The notes: a model not told the origin generated them from the letters alone. 64,000 nt of DNA from Peribacillus sp. FSL H8-0477 (GCF_038002765.1 NZ_JBBODE010000002.1:1674001-1738000); one strand, 5' to 3'; shown: positions 7,929-18,513, numbered from the stretch's first letter. Numbers and translations are program-made.

Positions 7929-9224
7929 ATGAAAAATCTAGTTTCAGCCTTCCAGTGGGTAGCTTTTGTGATGGCATCATCCATTGTAGCACCTATTGCG
8001 GTAGCTGATTTATTTGGTTTGAGCGGTGCTGATGCTGCTGAATTCGTACAGCGGACTATATTCGTTCTAGGAGTGGCAGGTCTGCTCCAAGTGACTCTAG
8101 GGCACAAGCTCCCGATTAATGAAGGTCCTGCTGGTTTGTGGTGGGGAGTATTTGCACTCTATGCAGGAATGAGTACAACGTTGTTTGCCACTGCAACAGA
8201 GACACTTCAAGCTCTTCAGGGAGCTATGCTGATGAGCGGAGTATTGTTTATTATCCTGAGTTTAGCGGGATTAATAGATAAAATCAGTAAACTTTTTACA
8301 CCGGTGGTAACCGGTATCTACATATTGCTGCTGGTCATGCAGCTCAGTAAATCATTTTTGAATGGGATGCTGGGTGTCGGCTATAATAGTTCAGGAGTAG
8401 ACTTAAAAATCGCAGCCTTAAGTCTCGTGACAGTTCTATTTACTTTTTATGTGACAAGGCATAAAGTGGACGCAATCAGGCAATATGGAGTTTTAATCGC
8501 TCTTATGTTTGGGTGGGCACTATTTGCACTATTTGGTGCGGCCAAACCAATTACATCTTCTCACCAGTCAATGATTTCTTTACCGAAAATGTTTGTATTT
8601 GGGGAACCTCATTTTGATTTTGGTATGATTATGACATCAATATTTGTCACATTGCTGTTATTAACGAACATGATTGCTAGTGTACGCGTTGTTGAAAATT
8701 TAATGAAATCTCTCGGAATTATCCAAACTAAAGTCAGCTTAAAAAAAGGCGGCTTTGTTACCGGAGTCAATCAGCTGATCGGCGGAGTGTTCAGTGCCAT
8801 TGGACCTGTCCCAATTTCAGGTGCAGCAGGATTTATTGCCACAACCCGTATTACCTCAAGACTGCCGTTTATTTTAGGTGCTGTCTTAATTATAGGTTTT
8901 AGCTTATTTCCTAGCATTATGAATATATTTTCATCTTTACCTGTTCCTGTGGGATATTCTGTTACCTTCGTTGTCTTTGCGAGTATGATCGGAATGGCTT
9001 TTTCGGACTTCGATAAAGAAGCAGATTCAGCTAGAGTAAGGAGTGTGATCGGTGTCTCTTTATTATGTGGTGTGGGTGTGATGTTCGTACCTTCCGAAGC
9101 GTTTAAAGGTATTTCACCGATTGTGACTTCATTATTAAGTAATGGACTGATATTTGGAACCATTGTAGCGATAATGACTGATCAGTGGTTATTATTTATT
9201 TCTAAAAAGCGTGTCTCGCGATGA
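7929..9224 (+). CDS. NCS2-family uracil/xanthine-type permease
   Basis: A 431-residue polytopic membrane protein (about 12-14 hydrophobic segments) of the nucleobase:cation symporter 2 family. GPVPISGAAGFIATTRITSR is the expected signature region (QN/PxSxxxGxxxxTxR-type) of NCS2 carriers, and GHKLPINEGPAGLWWGV near the N terminus resembles the uracil/xanthine branch (B. subtilis YwdJ-like). It should import a purine or pyrimidine base with protons; the exact base cannot be told. GGAGATTGAG precedes the start. It interrupts the plsY-yneT order of B. subtilis. Confidence 0.85.
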   Translation: MKNLVSAFQWVAFVMASSIVAPIAVADLFGLSGADAAEFVQRTIFVLGVAGLLQVTLGHKLPINEGPAGLWWGVFALYAGMSTTLFATATETLQALQGAMLMSGVLFIILSLAGLIDKISKLFTPVVTGIYILLLVMQLSKSFLNGMLGVGYNSSGVDLKIAALSLVTVLFTFYVTRHKVDAIRQYGVLIALMFGWALFALFGAAKPITSSHQSMISLPKMFVFGEPHFDFGMIMTSIFVTLLLLTNMIASVRVVENLMKSLGIIQTKVSLKKGGFVTGVNQLIGGVFSAIGPVPISGAAGFIATTRITSRLPFILGAVLIIGFSLFPSIMNIFSSLPVPVGYSVTFVVFASMIGMAFSDFDKEADSARVRSVIGVSLLCGVGVMFVPSEAFKGISPIVTSLLSNGLIFGTIVAIMTDQWLLFISKKRVSR

Positions 9225-9436
9225 GCATATTTACTTGTTTATAGGCAATTATTAAATTTATTTCAACTAAAAATAGTTTATTAATATTTCTTACGACGCA
9301 ATTTCTGTTATGCTAAATAGGGAAAACTTAAGCTAAAATGATATTTAGAGAATAAACTTACGTTAAAAAACTTACATGAACTTTAAAAAAACTTGATTGT
9401 AACGATTGAAAAACTTACCTAAAGGAGCTGTTTAGC

Positions 9437-9850
9437 ATGACCATTGAAAATCCAACCCGGTCTGAAATGGGTGCTATGTTAAAAAAAGCTAAACGAATTG
9501 CTGTTATCGGATTATCTGATAAACCAGACAGAACCTCTTACATGGTCTCTGAAGCCATGCAAAAGAGCGGATATGAAATTATTCCAGTAAATCCAAGCGT
9601 GGAGGAAGTACTAGGGGTAAAGGCCGTTTCATCGCTTAAAGAAATTGATGGACATATTGATATTGTAAATGTATTCAGGCGATCGGAGTTCCTTCCCGAA
9701 ATTGCCAGAGAGTTTGCTGAGATTGACGCTGATATCTTTTGGGCACAGCTCGGTGTGGTTAATGAGGAAGCATATGAATACCTGAAGGACAAAGGTTATA
9801 CAGTCATCATGGATCGTTGTATTAAAGTCGAACATGCCCTTACGAAGTAA
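9437..9850 (+). CDS. yneT: CoA-binding protein YneT
   Basis: A 137-residue single Rossmann-fold CoA_binding domain protein. The nucleotide loop KRIAVIGLSDKPDRTSYMVS and the VNPSVEEVLG and DIVNVFRRSEFLPEI segments are typical. It resembles the N-terminal CoA-binding part of succinyl-CoA ligase but lacks any ligase domain. Function unknown; probably binds CoA or a nucleotide. AAAGGAGCTG is its ribosome site. It precedes parE as in B. subtilis. Confidence 0.85.
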   Translation: MTIENPTRSEMGAMLKKAKRIAVIGLSDKPDRTSYMVSEAMQKSGYEIIPVNPSVEEVLGVKAVSSLKEIDGHIDIVNVFRRSEFLPEIAREFAEIDADIFWAQLGVVNEEAYEYLKDKGYTVIMDRCIKVEHALTK

Positions 9851-9858
9851 GACTTGAG

Positions 9859-9886
9859 AAGGAGCGGGCCGCCGCTCCTTTTTTTC
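9859..9886 (+). terminator. Intrinsic terminator of yneT
   Basis: AAGGAGCGG and CCGCTCCTT form a nine-base stem around GCCG, followed by seven T residues. Confidence 0.88.
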
Positions 9887-9945
9887 GCCTAATAAATGAC
9901 CGATAGCTAAAGGTACATAACCTAATTACGGATCTCGAATAAAAG

Positions 9946-9957
9946 GAACGTTTGTTC
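9946..9957 (+). promoter_or_regulatory. LexA (SOS) box upstream of parE
   Basis: GAACGTTTGTTC has the GAAC-N4-GTTC core of the Bacillus LexA/DinR box. It lies three bases before the candidate parE -35, where a repressor would block polymerase. ParEC belongs to the LexA regulon in B. subtilis. Confidence 0.6.
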
Positions 9958-9959
9958 TT

Positions 9960-9988
9960 TTGTGCAAAATTCATTATACTTATAATAT
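9960..9988 (+). promoter_or_regulatory. Candidate sigma-A promoter of parE-parC
   Basis: TTGTGC (9960-9965), a 17-base spacer, then TAATAT (9983-9988). Correct spacing and position downstream of the LexA box support it; the -35 is only partly consensus. Confidence 0.5.
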
Positions 9989-10106
9989 AAAAGAGAAATA
10001 AATGATAGCAGAGAACATCTGCAATTCACTAGACACATGATTTTCAGTCAATTCACACAGATGATTTGGCCCGGAAATTGCGGAAGAGTATGAAAGGGGA
10101 ATTTCT

Positions 10107-12080
10107 GTGGCAAAAAATAGTAAAGAGTTTGCGTACGATGAAGATGCCATACAGGTATTAGAAGGACTCGAGGCTGTAAGAAAGCGCCCGGGTATGTATA
10201 TTGGAAGCACAGATGCGAGAGGACTCCACCATTTAGTATATGAAATTGTCGATAATGCCGTGGATGAAGCACTTGCGGGACACGGAGATCAAATTATCGT
10301 AAAAATACATAAAGATAACAGCATTAGTGTCACGGACAAAGGACGCGGAATGCCAACAGGGATGCATAAGCTTGGCAAGCCGACACCTGAAGTAATTCTT
10401 ACCATTCTTCATGCTGGCGGTAAATTTGGTCAAGGCGGATATAAAACAAGCGGGGGACTGCATGGAGTAGGGGCTTCTGTTGTTAATGCGCTTTCTGAAT
10501 GGCTGGTTGTGAAAATTAAACGTGATGGTTTTGTTTATGAACAACGTTTTATTAATGGAGGAAAGCCGGAAACTACACTTGAGAAGGTCGGGAAAACGAA
10601 CCAATCGGGAACCCTGATTCATTTCAAGCCTGATCCGACTATCTTTTCTGTGACGAGTTATAACTATGACACCTTATCTGAACGATTACGTGAATCTGCG
10701 TTTTTGTTAAAAGGCTTTAAAATTGAATTAATCGATGAACGTCATGATAAACAAGATATTTTTTATTATGAAAATGGAATTGAAGCATTTGTTGAGTATT
10801 TGAATGAAGAAAAAGATACCCTTCATAGTATCGTTAGTTTAGAGGGCAATCAGAATGGCATAGAATTAGATTTTGCGTTTCAATTTAATGACGGTTACTC
10901 AGAAAATATTTTAAGCTTTGTTAATAATGTTCGGACAAAAGATGGCGGTACGCATGAAATCGGTGCGAAAACAGCTCTGACTCGTGCTTTCAATGACTAT
11001 GCGAGAAAAAGCGGTATGTTAAAAGAAAAAGATAAGAATCTTGAAGGTACAGATATCCGGGAGGGCCTCTCAGCGATTATCTCCGTTCGAATTCCAGAAG
11101 AATTGCTGCAATTTGAAGGACAAACAAAAAGCAAACTGGGCTCAAGTGAAGCACGATCAGCAGTTGATTCAATTGTGTCCGAGCATTTGGCTTATTTCTT
11201 TGAGGAAGACCCGAATACGAGTACACTCTTGGTTAAAAAATCTGTCAAAGCTTTTCAGGCTCGTGAAGCAGCAAGAAAAGCACGGGAAGACGCTAGAAGC
11301 GGGAAAAAGCGGAAGAAATCAGATACCATGCTGTCTGGTAAATTAACACCAGCACAATCGAAAAATCCTGACAAAAATGAACTTTATCTTGTAGAAGGAG
11401 ACTCTGCAGGAGGTTCAGCTAAACAAGGGAGAGACAGGAGATTTCAAGCAGTCCTGCCGCTTCGTGGAAAGGTCTTAAATACAGAAAAGGCTAAGCTGCA
11501 GGATATCATGAAGAATGAAGAAATCAACACGATTATTCATGCCATTGGTGCTGGCGTGGGACCTGAATTTACTGTGGCAGATACAAACTACGACAAAATT
11601 GTCATCATGACTGATGCAGATACAGATGGAGCTCATATCCAAGTATTGCTCTTGACATTCTTTTATAAGTACATGAGACCATTGTTTGAAGCAGGAAAGA
11701 TTTTTATCGCGTTGCCTCCTCTTTATAAAGTTAGTAAAGGAAACGGAAAAAAAGCGGTACTCGAATATGCCTGGAACGATGAAGAATTGCAAGGTGCCAT
11801 TGATAAAGTTGGGAAAGGCTATATGATCCAACGGTATAAAGGTCTTGGAGAAATGAATGCAGATCAGCTTTGGGATACTACGATGAATCCAGAGACTAGA
11901 ACCTTAATTCGAGTGAAATTAGAAGATGTTGCCCGAGCGGAAAGAAGGATTACGACCTTAATGGGAGATAAAGTAGAACCACGACGTAAATGGATTGAAT
12001 CAAATGTTAAATTTGGTCTCGAAGAAGAATCGAATATTTTAGATAATGAAAATATATCGGTAGCAGAGGAGGGCAAATAA
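10107..12080 (+). CDS. parE: DNA topoisomerase IV subunit B
   Basis: The ATPase subunit of topoisomerase IV, which with ParC unlinks daughter chromosomes. Order of parts in 657 residues: GHKL ATPase with [12 protein letters not shown] (Mg/ATP asparagine) and [13 protein letters not shown], transducer domain, TOPRIM with [13 protein letters not shown] and [11 protein letters not shown], and the C-terminal [20 protein letters not shown]. All key residues appear intact. The start is GTG 10107 with AAAGGGGA seven bases upstream. The stop overlaps the parC start by one base (TAATG), coupling production of the two subunits. A LexA-like box precedes the promoter. Confidence 0.97.
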   Translation: MAKNSKEFAYDEDAIQVLEGLEAVRKRPGMYIGSTDARGLHHLVYEIVDNAVDEALAGHGDQIIVKIHKDNSISVTDKGRGMPTGMHKLGKPTPEVILTILHAGGKFGQGGYKTSGGLHGVGASVVNALSEWLVVKIKRDGFVYEQRFINGGKPETTLEKVGKTNQSGTLIHFKPDPTIFSVTSYNYDTLSERLRESAFLLKGFKIELIDERHDKQDIFYYENGIEAFVEYLNEEKDTLHSIVSLEGNQNGIELDFAFQFNDGYSENILSFVNNVRTKDGGTHEIGAKTALTRAFNDYARKSGMLKEKDKNLEGTDIREGLSAIISVRIPEELLQFEGQTKSKLGSSEARSAVDSIVSEHLAYFFEEDPNTSTLLVKKSVKAFQAREAARKAREDARSGKKRKKSDTMLSGKLTPAQSKNPDKNELYLVEGDSAGGSAKQGRDRRFQAVLPLRGKVLNTEKAKLQDIMKNEEINTIIHAIGAGVGPEFTVADTNYDKIVIMTDADTDGAHIQVLLLTFFYKYMRPLFEAGKIFIALPPLYKVSKGNGKKAVLEYAWNDEELQGAIDKVGKGYMIQRYKGLGEMNADQLWDTTMNPETRTLIRVKLEDVARAERRITTLMGDKVEPRRKWIESNVKFGLEEESNILDNENISVAEEGK

Positions 12081-14509
12081 TGGCCAGTGAAGAGGTATAT
12101 AGGGATTTGCCCCTAGAAGAGGTAATCGGAGATCGTTTTGGACGTTATAGTAAGTATATTATTCAAGACCGTGCGCTGCCGGATGCTAGAGATGGCTTGA
12201 AGCCGGTACAGCGTCGTATTTTATACGCTATGCATGTAGAAGGAAATACTCATGAGAAGGCTTACCGGAAATCTGCCAAAACCGTGGGTAATGTTATTGG
12301 TAATTATCACCCCCATGGTGATTCTTCTGTGTACGAAGCGATGGTACGGATGAGTCAAGACTGGAAACTGCGAAAAGAATTAATTCAAATGCATGGAAAC
12401 AATGGTAGTATTGACGGCGATCCTCCAGCAGCAATGAGATATACAGAGGCACGTCTTTCAGCTATCGCTTCTGAATTACTCCGAGATATTGATAAACGGA
12501 CAGTAGAGTTTGTATCCAACTTTGATGATACTTCCGTAGAACCTATCGTTCTGCCTGCGATGTTCCCGACGCTGCTTGCCAATGGCTCAACCGGTATTTC
12601 AGCGGGGTATGCAACTGAAATCCCTCCGCATCAATTGGGCGAGGTTATTGATGCAGCAATCATGCGAATCGATAAACCGGACGCCAGTGTAGATGAATTG
12701 ATGACCGTCATTAAGGGACCTGATTTCCCGACTGGAGGGATTATCCAAGGGGTAGAAGGAATTAAAAAAGCTTATGAAACCGGTAAAGGAAAAATTATCA
12801 TTCGGTCTAAGGCTGAAATTGAAGACATTCGCGGCGGTAAACAGCAGATAGTCATTACCGAAATACCTTATGAAGTGAATAAAGCTAATTTAGTCAAGAA
12901 GATGGACGAGTTTAGACTGGATCGTAAGGTTGAGGGAATGAATGAAGTCCGTGATGAAACGGATCGTACCGGATTGAGAATTGTCATTGAGCTTAAAAAA
13001 GACGCCAATGCAAACGGTGTTTTAAATTATTTATATAAAAACTCTGATTTGCAAGTTGCCTATAACTTTAATATGGTGGCTATTTATAAAAAGCACCCAA
13101 CTTTAATGAGCCTGCCTATGTTGTTGGATGCGTATATTAACCATCGTAAAGAAGTTATTAGTAACCGTTCACGTTATGAATTACAAAAAGCACATGATCG
13201 TGCGCATATTGTAGATGGTCTAATTAAAGCGCTGTCCATTCTCGACGAAGTTATTTCTATCATCCGTTCGTCTAAGGATAAGCGAGATGCAAAAAATAAC
13301 TTGATGGAAAAATTTGATTTCAGCGAGCCTCAATCTGAAGCGATTGTTTCTTTACAATTATATAGACTGACCAATACTGATATCACGGCCTTGCAAGCGG
13401 AAGGTGCGGAGCTTAAACAAAAAATTGAAGAGCTCTCAAAAATTCTTGATAGCGAAAAGCTTTTACAACAAGTCATTAAAAAGGAACTAAGATCTGTTAA
13501 AAAAGGATTTAATGATACACGCAGATCCAAAATAGAAGATAAAATAGAAGAACTGAAAATTAATCTTGAAGTGCTGATAGCGAGTGAAGATGTAATTGTG
13601 ACAGTCACAAAGCAGGGGTATGTGAAACGAACCTCACTCCGTTCCTATACTGCATCCGGAGGTCTTGACTTTGGGATGAAAGACACGGATAGAATGCTTC
13701 AAAAGATAGATGCAAATACAACGGATGTTCTTTTGTTGTTTACGAATAAAGGGAACTTCCTCTATTGTCCCGTCCATCAGCTCCCAGATGTCCGTTGGAA
13801 GGAAACAGGGCAGCATATTGCCAATATCATTCCGATTGATCGTGATGAACAGATCTTAAAGGTTATCCCAATTAAAGACTTTGAACAGCCGCAGTATTTG
13901 CTGTTTATTACGAAGAATGGGATGGTCAAAAAAACAGACTTAATTTGTTATAAGGCTCAACGTCATTCTAAGCCGCTTGTAGCCGTTAATTTAAAAGGCG
14001 ATGACGAACTAATTGATGTTCACTTAACCGATGGAACAGCAGATATATTCTTGGCTACTCACTTTGGGTACTCGCTCTGGTTTGATGAAGAAGAAATTAC
14101 CCCAGTAGGTATTCGTGCTGCAGGGGTTAAAGGAATTAATCTAAAAGAAGATGACTTTGTTGCGGGTGGTAAAGTCATTAGTAAACAAACTGCTGGCACC
14201 ATCTTTATTGCTACGCAGCGAGGTGCAGTGAAAAAAATGAAGCTTTCTGAATTTGAAAAAGCTTCGCGGGCGAAACGTGGAGTTCTGCTTCTTCGGGAGC
14301 TTAAATCGCATCCGCATCGCGTGGTTGGGCTGGACATTGTTATTCAAAGTGATTCGGTATTCCTGTTAACCGATAAACAGTATGTCGAAAACATTCACAT
14401 TAGCAGCCTGCGCCCGGCAGACCGATATTCAAACGGTTCATTTATTATTGATGAAACAGAAAATGGTAAAGTTTGTGAATTGTGGAAAGTCAGTGTTGAA
14501 GAGAATTAA
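12080..14509 (+). CDS. parC: DNA topoisomerase IV subunit A
   Basis: The DNA breakage-reunion subunit of topoisomerase IV, 809 residues. The catalytic tyrosine is Y121 in [11 protein letters not shown]. The quinolone-determining helix reads [14 protein letters not shown], with S82 and E86 at the places where resistance changes arise in staphylococcal GrlA, so the sequence is of the sensitive type. A coiled-coil region (about residues 430-490) is followed by the beta-pinwheel C-terminal domain with repeated blades such as [20 protein letters not shown]. Directly coupled to parE by a one-base overlap and ended by a strong terminator. Confidence 0.97.
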   Translation: MASEEVYRDLPLEEVIGDRFGRYSKYIIQDRALPDARDGLKPVQRRILYAMHVEGNTHEKAYRKSAKTVGNVIGNYHPHGDSSVYEAMVRMSQDWKLRKELIQMHGNNGSIDGDPPAAMRYTEARLSAIASELLRDIDKRTVEFVSNFDDTSVEPIVLPAMFPTLLANGSTGISAGYATEIPPHQLGEVIDAAIMRIDKPDASVDELMTVIKGPDFPTGGIIQGVEGIKKAYETGKGKIIIRSKAEIEDIRGGKQQIVITEIPYEVNKANLVKKMDEFRLDRKVEGMNEVRDETDRTGLRIVIELKKDANANGVLNYLYKNSDLQVAYNFNMVAIYKKHPTLMSLPMLLDAYINHRKEVISNRSRYELQKAHDRAHIVDGLIKALSILDEVISIIRSSKDKRDAKNNLMEKFDFSEPQSEAIVSLQLYRLTNTDITALQAEGAELKQKIEELSKILDSEKLLQQVIKKELRSVKKGFNDTRRSKIEDKIEELKINLEVLIASEDVIVTVTKQGYVKRTSLRSYTASGGLDFGMKDTDRMLQKIDANTTDVLLLFTNKGNFLYCPVHQLPDVRWKETGQHIANIIPIDRDEQILKVIPIKDFEQPQYLLFITKNGMVKKTDLICYKAQRHSKPLVAVNLKGDDELIDVHLTDGTADIFLATHFGYSLWFDEEEITPVGIRAAGVKGINLKEDDFVAGGKVISKQTAGTIFIATQRGAVKKMKLSEFEKASRAKRGVLLLRELKSHPHRVVGLDIVIQSDSVFLLTDKQYVENIHISSLRPADRYSNGSFIIDETENGKVCELWKVSVEEN

Positions 14510-14518
14510 TAGCTCGAG

Positions 14519-14556
14519 CCCGGCCGAATGGATTCCATTCTGGCCGGGTTTTTTTT
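14519..14556 (+). terminator. Intrinsic terminator of parE-parC
   Basis: CCCGGCCGAATGG (14519-14531) pairs with CCATTCTGGCCGGG (14535-14548) with one mismatch, followed by eight T residues. Confidence 0.9.
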
Positions 14557-14653
14557 GCGTGAAATGAAATTTTCCTTTTAACCCATCTTTTCAAATATTT
14601 TCATGATTGTTGGAAATAATAACAAACAGTTAAATGGGAAGGGATGAGTACAA

Positions 14654-16012
14654 GTGGATGATTTGGTTATAGCAAGGTCATTATTTGGCACGACGATGGG
14701 CTTTCACATAATTTTTGCTACCCTTGGTGTTGGATTACCATTGATGATGATTATTGCCGAATTGATGTATCAAAAAACGAAGGACTATCATTACGTCATT
14801 ATGGCCAAGCGCTGGACGAAGACTTTTGCCATTTTGCTTGGCGTAGGGATTCCAACGGGTACAATTGCCGGCACGCAGTTGTCCTTGTTATGGCCTGGTT
14901 TTATGGAGGTCATCGGAAAAGTAATGGTTCTCCCGTTTCAAATTGAGATTTATGCGTTCTTTTTAGAAGCACTGTTTATGTCTATTTATGTCTATGCAGC
15001 TGAAAGACTACCACCTTGGGCTCGTACGCTCAGTTTAGTATTAGTGGCGTTTGGAGCGATGGCCTCGGCTGTATTAATTTCAAATGTTCATTCCTTTGAA
15101 GGAACCCCTGCAGGGTTTAAGATGGAAAATGGTGTGATTTCAGATGTGCAGCCGTGGGTGGCCTTCTTCAATCCGAGTTTTATCGTAACCGCTATTCATG
15201 TTGTATTGACGGCGTATACAACAGGGGCATTTGTTATTGCTGCAGTGGCTGCCTTTAAAATGCTGAGAATAGGTCCTAAAAGTGTAGACTACTTATTTCA
15301 TAAAAAAGCGTTGAAGATTTGTGTTATTACTGGAGGTATTTTCGCTTTATTTACAGCACTGAATGGACATGTCGTTACGCAAAAACTTCATGAATACCAG
15401 CCGGAAAAGCTTGCGGCTGCAGAAGGACTCTTTGAAACGCAGACCCATGCACCACTCACTATGCTTGGGTATACGGACCGAGAAACACAGGAAGTGAAAT
15501 ATGGAATTGAGATACCTTGGGCTCTCAGCTTTTTGTCAGGGAACAGTTTTGATACCGAAGTGATTGGTTTAAATGATTTTCCTGAGGAAGAATGGCCGCC
15601 GCTATTTGTTCATACGTTGTTTAATTTCATGGTAATAACGGGCAGTATGCTGATCGTCATTGCCTTGTTTATTTATCTTTGGAACTTCCGTAGAAAACGA
15701 GAAATTCCTAAGTGGATGCTGGTGATTCTTGTTTTGTCAGGTCCAATGGCCATGATGTCTATCGAAGCAGGCTGGATATTTGCTTGTACTGGTCGTCAGC
15801 CGTGGACCATCTATCGTATGTTATCTACAGCAGATTCTGTTACCACTTCGACCAATCTTGGACCCTTATTTGCATCGTTTGCCGTTGTCTATGCGATTCT
15901 TGGCATAGCCGTTGTATCCGTCCTGCTTTATTATTTCAAACGAAATACTATACAGGATGATATCTATCGAGCTGAGCAAAAAGGTCTCCCATTATATGGA
16001 TCAAACTCATAA
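14654..16012 (+). CDS. cydA: Cytochrome bd-type quinol oxidase subunit I (YthA type)
   Basis: Subunit I of a cyanide-insensitive terminal oxidase in the cytoplasmic membrane, oxidising quinol and reducing oxygen to water. It has about nine membrane segments in 452 residues. H18 in GFHIIFATLG is the expected haem ligand, and the family signature GRQPWTIYR is present in AGWIFACTGRQPW. The Q-loop is short, as in the YthA/CioA-like branch. Start is GTG 14654 behind GGGAAGGGATG. CydB follows after 15 bases. No cydCD assembly genes are nearby. Confidence 0.93.
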   Translation: MDDLVIARSLFGTTMGFHIIFATLGVGLPLMMIIAELMYQKTKDYHYVIMAKRWTKTFAILLGVGIPTGTIAGTQLSLLWPGFMEVIGKVMVLPFQIEIYAFFLEALFMSIYVYAAERLPPWARTLSLVLVAFGAMASAVLISNVHSFEGTPAGFKMENGVISDVQPWVAFFNPSFIVTAIHVVLTAYTTGAFVIAAVAAFKMLRIGPKSVDYLFHKKALKICVITGGIFALFTALNGHVVTQKLHEYQPEKLAAAEGLFETQTHAPLTMLGYTDRETQEVKYGIEIPWALSFLSGNSFDTEVIGLNDFPEEEWPPLFVHTLFNFMVITGSMLIVIALFIYLWNFRRKREIPKWMLVILVLSGPMAMMSIEAGWIFACTGRQPWTIYRMLSTADSVTTSTNLGPLFASFAVVYAILGIAVVSVLLYYFKRNTIQDDIYRAEQKGLPLYGSNS

Positions 16013-16027
16013 AAAGGGGGAACGAAC

Positions 16028-17077
16028 ATGACTGATACTATACTCGCAATTACCACGCTCTGGTTATTTGTGTTTTTCTACTCTATTTTGGGAACTATGG
16101 ACTTCGGAGCGGGGTTTTGGTCCTTTCTCTACTTTAATAAAGAGAAAACAAAGGTGACAAATGTTGCGAATCGTTATCTTTCGCCTACATGGGAAGTTAC
16201 GAATACGTTCATTGTCCTTTTGGTGATTAGTTTATATGCACTGTTTCCAGGTGCGGCTTATACGCTGGGTACGGTTTTATTAATTCCAGGAAGTCTTATT
16301 CTTTTGCTGCTTGCCATTCGAAGCGCATTTTTAGTCTTTTCGCATATTGCAACAAAATACAGCAAAGTTTTAACCTATATCTCTGGGATAACAGGTATCA
16401 TCATTCCTGCGCTTTTAATAAGCGTTTTACCGATCTCTCATGGGAATTTTGTAGAGGGAGAGAAGGGACAGGAAGTATTGAACCTGTCTGCTCTGTTTAC
16501 AAGTCCCCATGAATATGCCTTTGTTGGTTTTGGGGTATTCAGTACATTATTTCTATCCGCCCTGCTGCTTTCCGATTACTCAAAAGAATCAAATGAAGTA
16601 GAGGCCTTTAAAATTTATCGAAAAAACGCCATGATTACAGGTCCAATATCGTTAGTCTTTGCATTTTTGGTCATGTGGACCATGAAAAGCGAGGCTCCAT
16701 GGTTGTATGAAAATATGATGGAGCATTCCTGGATGCTGCTGCTATCGGTCCTGTTTTTTGTCATAGGTGGAATTGGACTTTATCTGCCGTATTTCTCTAA
16801 AAGAGATGTTAAAGGAATGCCTAGGCTAGCGGTTATTGCGATTGTTATCCAATATTTTATTGCGAGCTTTGCATATGGAAGAGCACATCTTCCGTATATT
16901 GTTTATCCAATTGTTACACTGGAGAATAGCTTTACAGATCCAGCAACATTTCGTGCTGTGTTTATCGTAATTATTATTTGCAGCGCCATCTTGCTTCCAG
17001 GCTTTTACTTGTTTTGGCGTTTGTTTATGAAGGATAAGCGATATTTATCGCAACAAAAGCAGGAAAGTAAAAAATAG
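16028..17077 (+). CDS. cydB: Cytochrome bd-type quinol oxidase subunit II (YthB type)
   Basis: Subunit II, 349 residues with about eight or nine membrane segments; it packs against CydA and completes the oxidase. The N-terminal GTMDFGAGFWSFLYF and SPTWEVTNTF segments are typical, corresponding to the DFG-x-G and W-E/x-N motifs of CydB. AAAAGGGGGAACG is a strong ribosome site. The next gene begins only 17 bases later, so it may share the transcript. Confidence 0.92.
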   Translation: MTDTILAITTLWLFVFFYSILGTMDFGAGFWSFLYFNKEKTKVTNVANRYLSPTWEVTNTFIVLLVISLYALFPGAAYTLGTVLLIPGSLILLLLAIRSAFLVFSHIATKYSKVLTYISGITGIIIPALLISVLPISHGNFVEGEKGQEVLNLSALFTSPHEYAFVGFGVFSTLFLSALLLSDYSKESNEVEAFKIYRKNAMITGPISLVFAFLVMWTMKSEAPWLYENMMEHSWMLLLSVLFFVIGGIGLYLPYFSKRDVKGMPRLAVIAIVIQYFIASFAYGRAHLPYIVYPIVTLENSFTDPATFRAVFIVIIICSAILLPGFYLFWRLFMKDKRYLSQQKQESKK

Positions 17078-17094
17078 GGAGTAGGTGGGGGGTG

Positions 17095-17871
17095 ATGAAC
17101 AAAAAAGCTGAGATTTTCAAATACCTGGTTTTTATTGTAGCTGTTCTGTTTGCCTGCCAAGCAGTAGCTGCTCAGGGGAAAAGCAGTCAAGATGAAAAGA
17201 TTCTTTATCATGAAAAAAAAGAGCTTACCGGTGATAAAAAGAAAGATGCCATTATTGTAAAAGGAATTCAATATGAAAATGGTAGTGATTTTTACAAAGA
17301 AATTATTTTAATGGTTACTAGTAAAGGCGTACTCAGAGAGGTTCCTCTCAGCAGCGGCTGCTCCCCAACCGTATCCTTTGCGGATCTTAATCATGATGGA
17401 GTGAAGGATGTCCTCGTTACGGTTCCAGCTTTCAACCATGAGGAGGGTGACTCCACTCCAATAGAAGCTTTTGCCTTTACATTCAAAGATGATAAGCTTC
17501 TTGATTTGTCAGTTCCACCAGCTGTACAAGTTACTTCTCAGTATTTAAATGACTATAAGGCTGTTTTGAAGGTGGATAACCACAAACCCATTGTACTTGA
17601 TGTAAAGAACCGTCGGAAAGAGTATGAGGAGCTCGGCCTGTATCAGGAAGGAATTCTTAATGAAGAAACGGAGCTGATGATTGATTCTTATTATTCATTA
17701 AAAACGTATCAAATCCTTGGAAGAGGAAAAAACTTGGAAGGCAGACAAAGAATAAATGGTATTCATCAACAAGATAGCTTGGCTGACCTTGTTTCTAAAT
17801 GGCATTACGAGAAGGATGGTTGGAGATTAGTGGATGTTAAAATAAAACCTGTTCAAATGAAAAAAAAGTAG
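17095..17871 (+). CDS. Secreted protein with FG-GAP/VCBS-like segment, unknown function
   Basis: About 258 residues. The N terminus is a clear signal peptide: MNKKAEIFKYL followed by a hydrophobic stretch and AAAQGK-type cleavage region, so it should be exported. VSFADLNHDGVKDVLVTV is a calcium-binding DxNxDGxxD loop as in FG-GAP/VCBS repeats, here as one copy. The rest is not recognised. Start is ATG 17095 (GTG 17092 is also possible) behind GGTGGGGGG. The 17-base gap after cydB suggests co-transcription with the oxidase, but a functional link is inference only. Confidence 0.68.
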   Translation: MNKKAEIFKYLVFIVAVLFACQAVAAQGKSSQDEKILYHEKKELTGDKKKDAIIVKGIQYENGSDFYKEIILMVTSKGVLREVPLSSGCSPTVSFADLNHDGVKDVLVTVPAFNHEEGDSTPIEAFAFTFKDDKLLDLSVPPAVQVTSQYLNDYKAVLKVDNHKPIVLDVKNRRKEYEELGLYQEGILNEETELMIDSYYSLKTYQILGRGKNLEGRQRINGIHQQDSLADLVSKWHYEKDGWRLVDVKIKPVQMKKK

Positions 17872-17935
17872 CAAATACTGGGCGCTATTCATAGGATATG
17901 GCAAGTAAGCAGAAAGTAGAGGAGAGGTACTTGCC

Positions 17936-18388
17936 ATGTCGATATTAGATTTGGAAAAGTTAGTGATTACCTATATGCCGCCTGTAACCTTTTCTCATCC
18001 GGCAGAGGGCAGGAAATACACAGTTACTCATGATGATCAAAGTGGAATCATTACAGTGGCAATAGGGTGTCATTATGACCAATCTCAAATTAATCCGACG
18101 ATGAGAGATGAAGTGTTGGCTGAGTGGAAACCTGATCGGGGACAATACATTCTTTTGGTAACTGTTCATGTCAGCGATGGGGAATTTGATGCAAATCATG
18201 CGAAAATCCGTTATATGATTTTTCAGCGGGAACTTCCGCTTGCCCTCCAAGCTATTATGCATGCTGATATCCCATTTTTAGGATACTACCCGTGGCTCTT
18301 GGATAGTCCGATCTATGTAGAATTCACCTCTATCTATCCTGAATCTAATCAAACCCTTGACTATGGTACCCCTAGGCAATATTTATAG
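17936..18388 (+). CDS. Staygreen-family protein
   Basis: A 150-residue soluble protein with the staygreen pattern: a KLVITYMPPVTFSHP start, RKYTVTHDDQSGIITVAIG, RDEVLAEW, and the RELPLALQAI helix. In plants, staygreen (SGR) removes magnesium from chlorophyll a; bacterial homologues occur in non-photosynthetic Firmicutes where the substrate is unknown. AGAGGAGAGG is its ribosome site. It stands alone between the oxidase cluster and the leucine-degradation regulator. The family call is from memory of the motif pattern. Confidence 0.7.
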   Translation: MSILDLEKLVITYMPPVTFSHPAEGRKYTVTHDDQSGIITVAIGCHYDQSQINPTMRDEVLAEWKPDRGQYILLVTVHVSDGEFDANHAKIRYMIFQRELPLALQAIMHADIPFLGYYPWLLDSPIYVEFTSIYPESNQTLDYGTPRQYL

Positions 18389-18396
18389 CGGCACTA

Positions 18397-18430
18397 ATAG
18401 CACTCTAATTAAGCATATATAGAGTGCTAT
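18397..18430. terminator. Inverted repeat after the staygreen gene
   Basis: ATAGCACTCT (18397-18406) is perfectly complementary to AGAGTGCTAT (18421-18430). Only a short T-containing run follows, so termination strength is uncertain. Confidence 0.5.
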
Positions 18431-18454
18431 TTATATGGTTTGAAAAATTCAGAA

Positions 18455-18483
18455 TTGACAACATATTTATAATTAGATAAAAT
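18455..18483 (+). promoter_or_regulatory. Sigma-A promoter of the TetR regulator
   Basis: A perfect -35 TTGACA (18455-18460), a 17-base spacer and -10 TAAAAT (18478-18483), 31 bases before the earliest possible start of the regulator. Confidence 0.7.
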
Positions 18484-18513
18484 CAACTTGTGTTTCCAAT
18501 AAAAGTAATGTAA

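Noticed and set aside
10233-11831. Minus-strand frames over parE
   Set aside because: They lie antisense to a well-conserved gene and show no sensible protein or ribosome site.
14557-14653. Rex-binding site before cydA
   Set aside because: TTGTTGGAAATAATAACAA is only loosely like TTGTGAAWWWWTTCACAA; too weak to claim.
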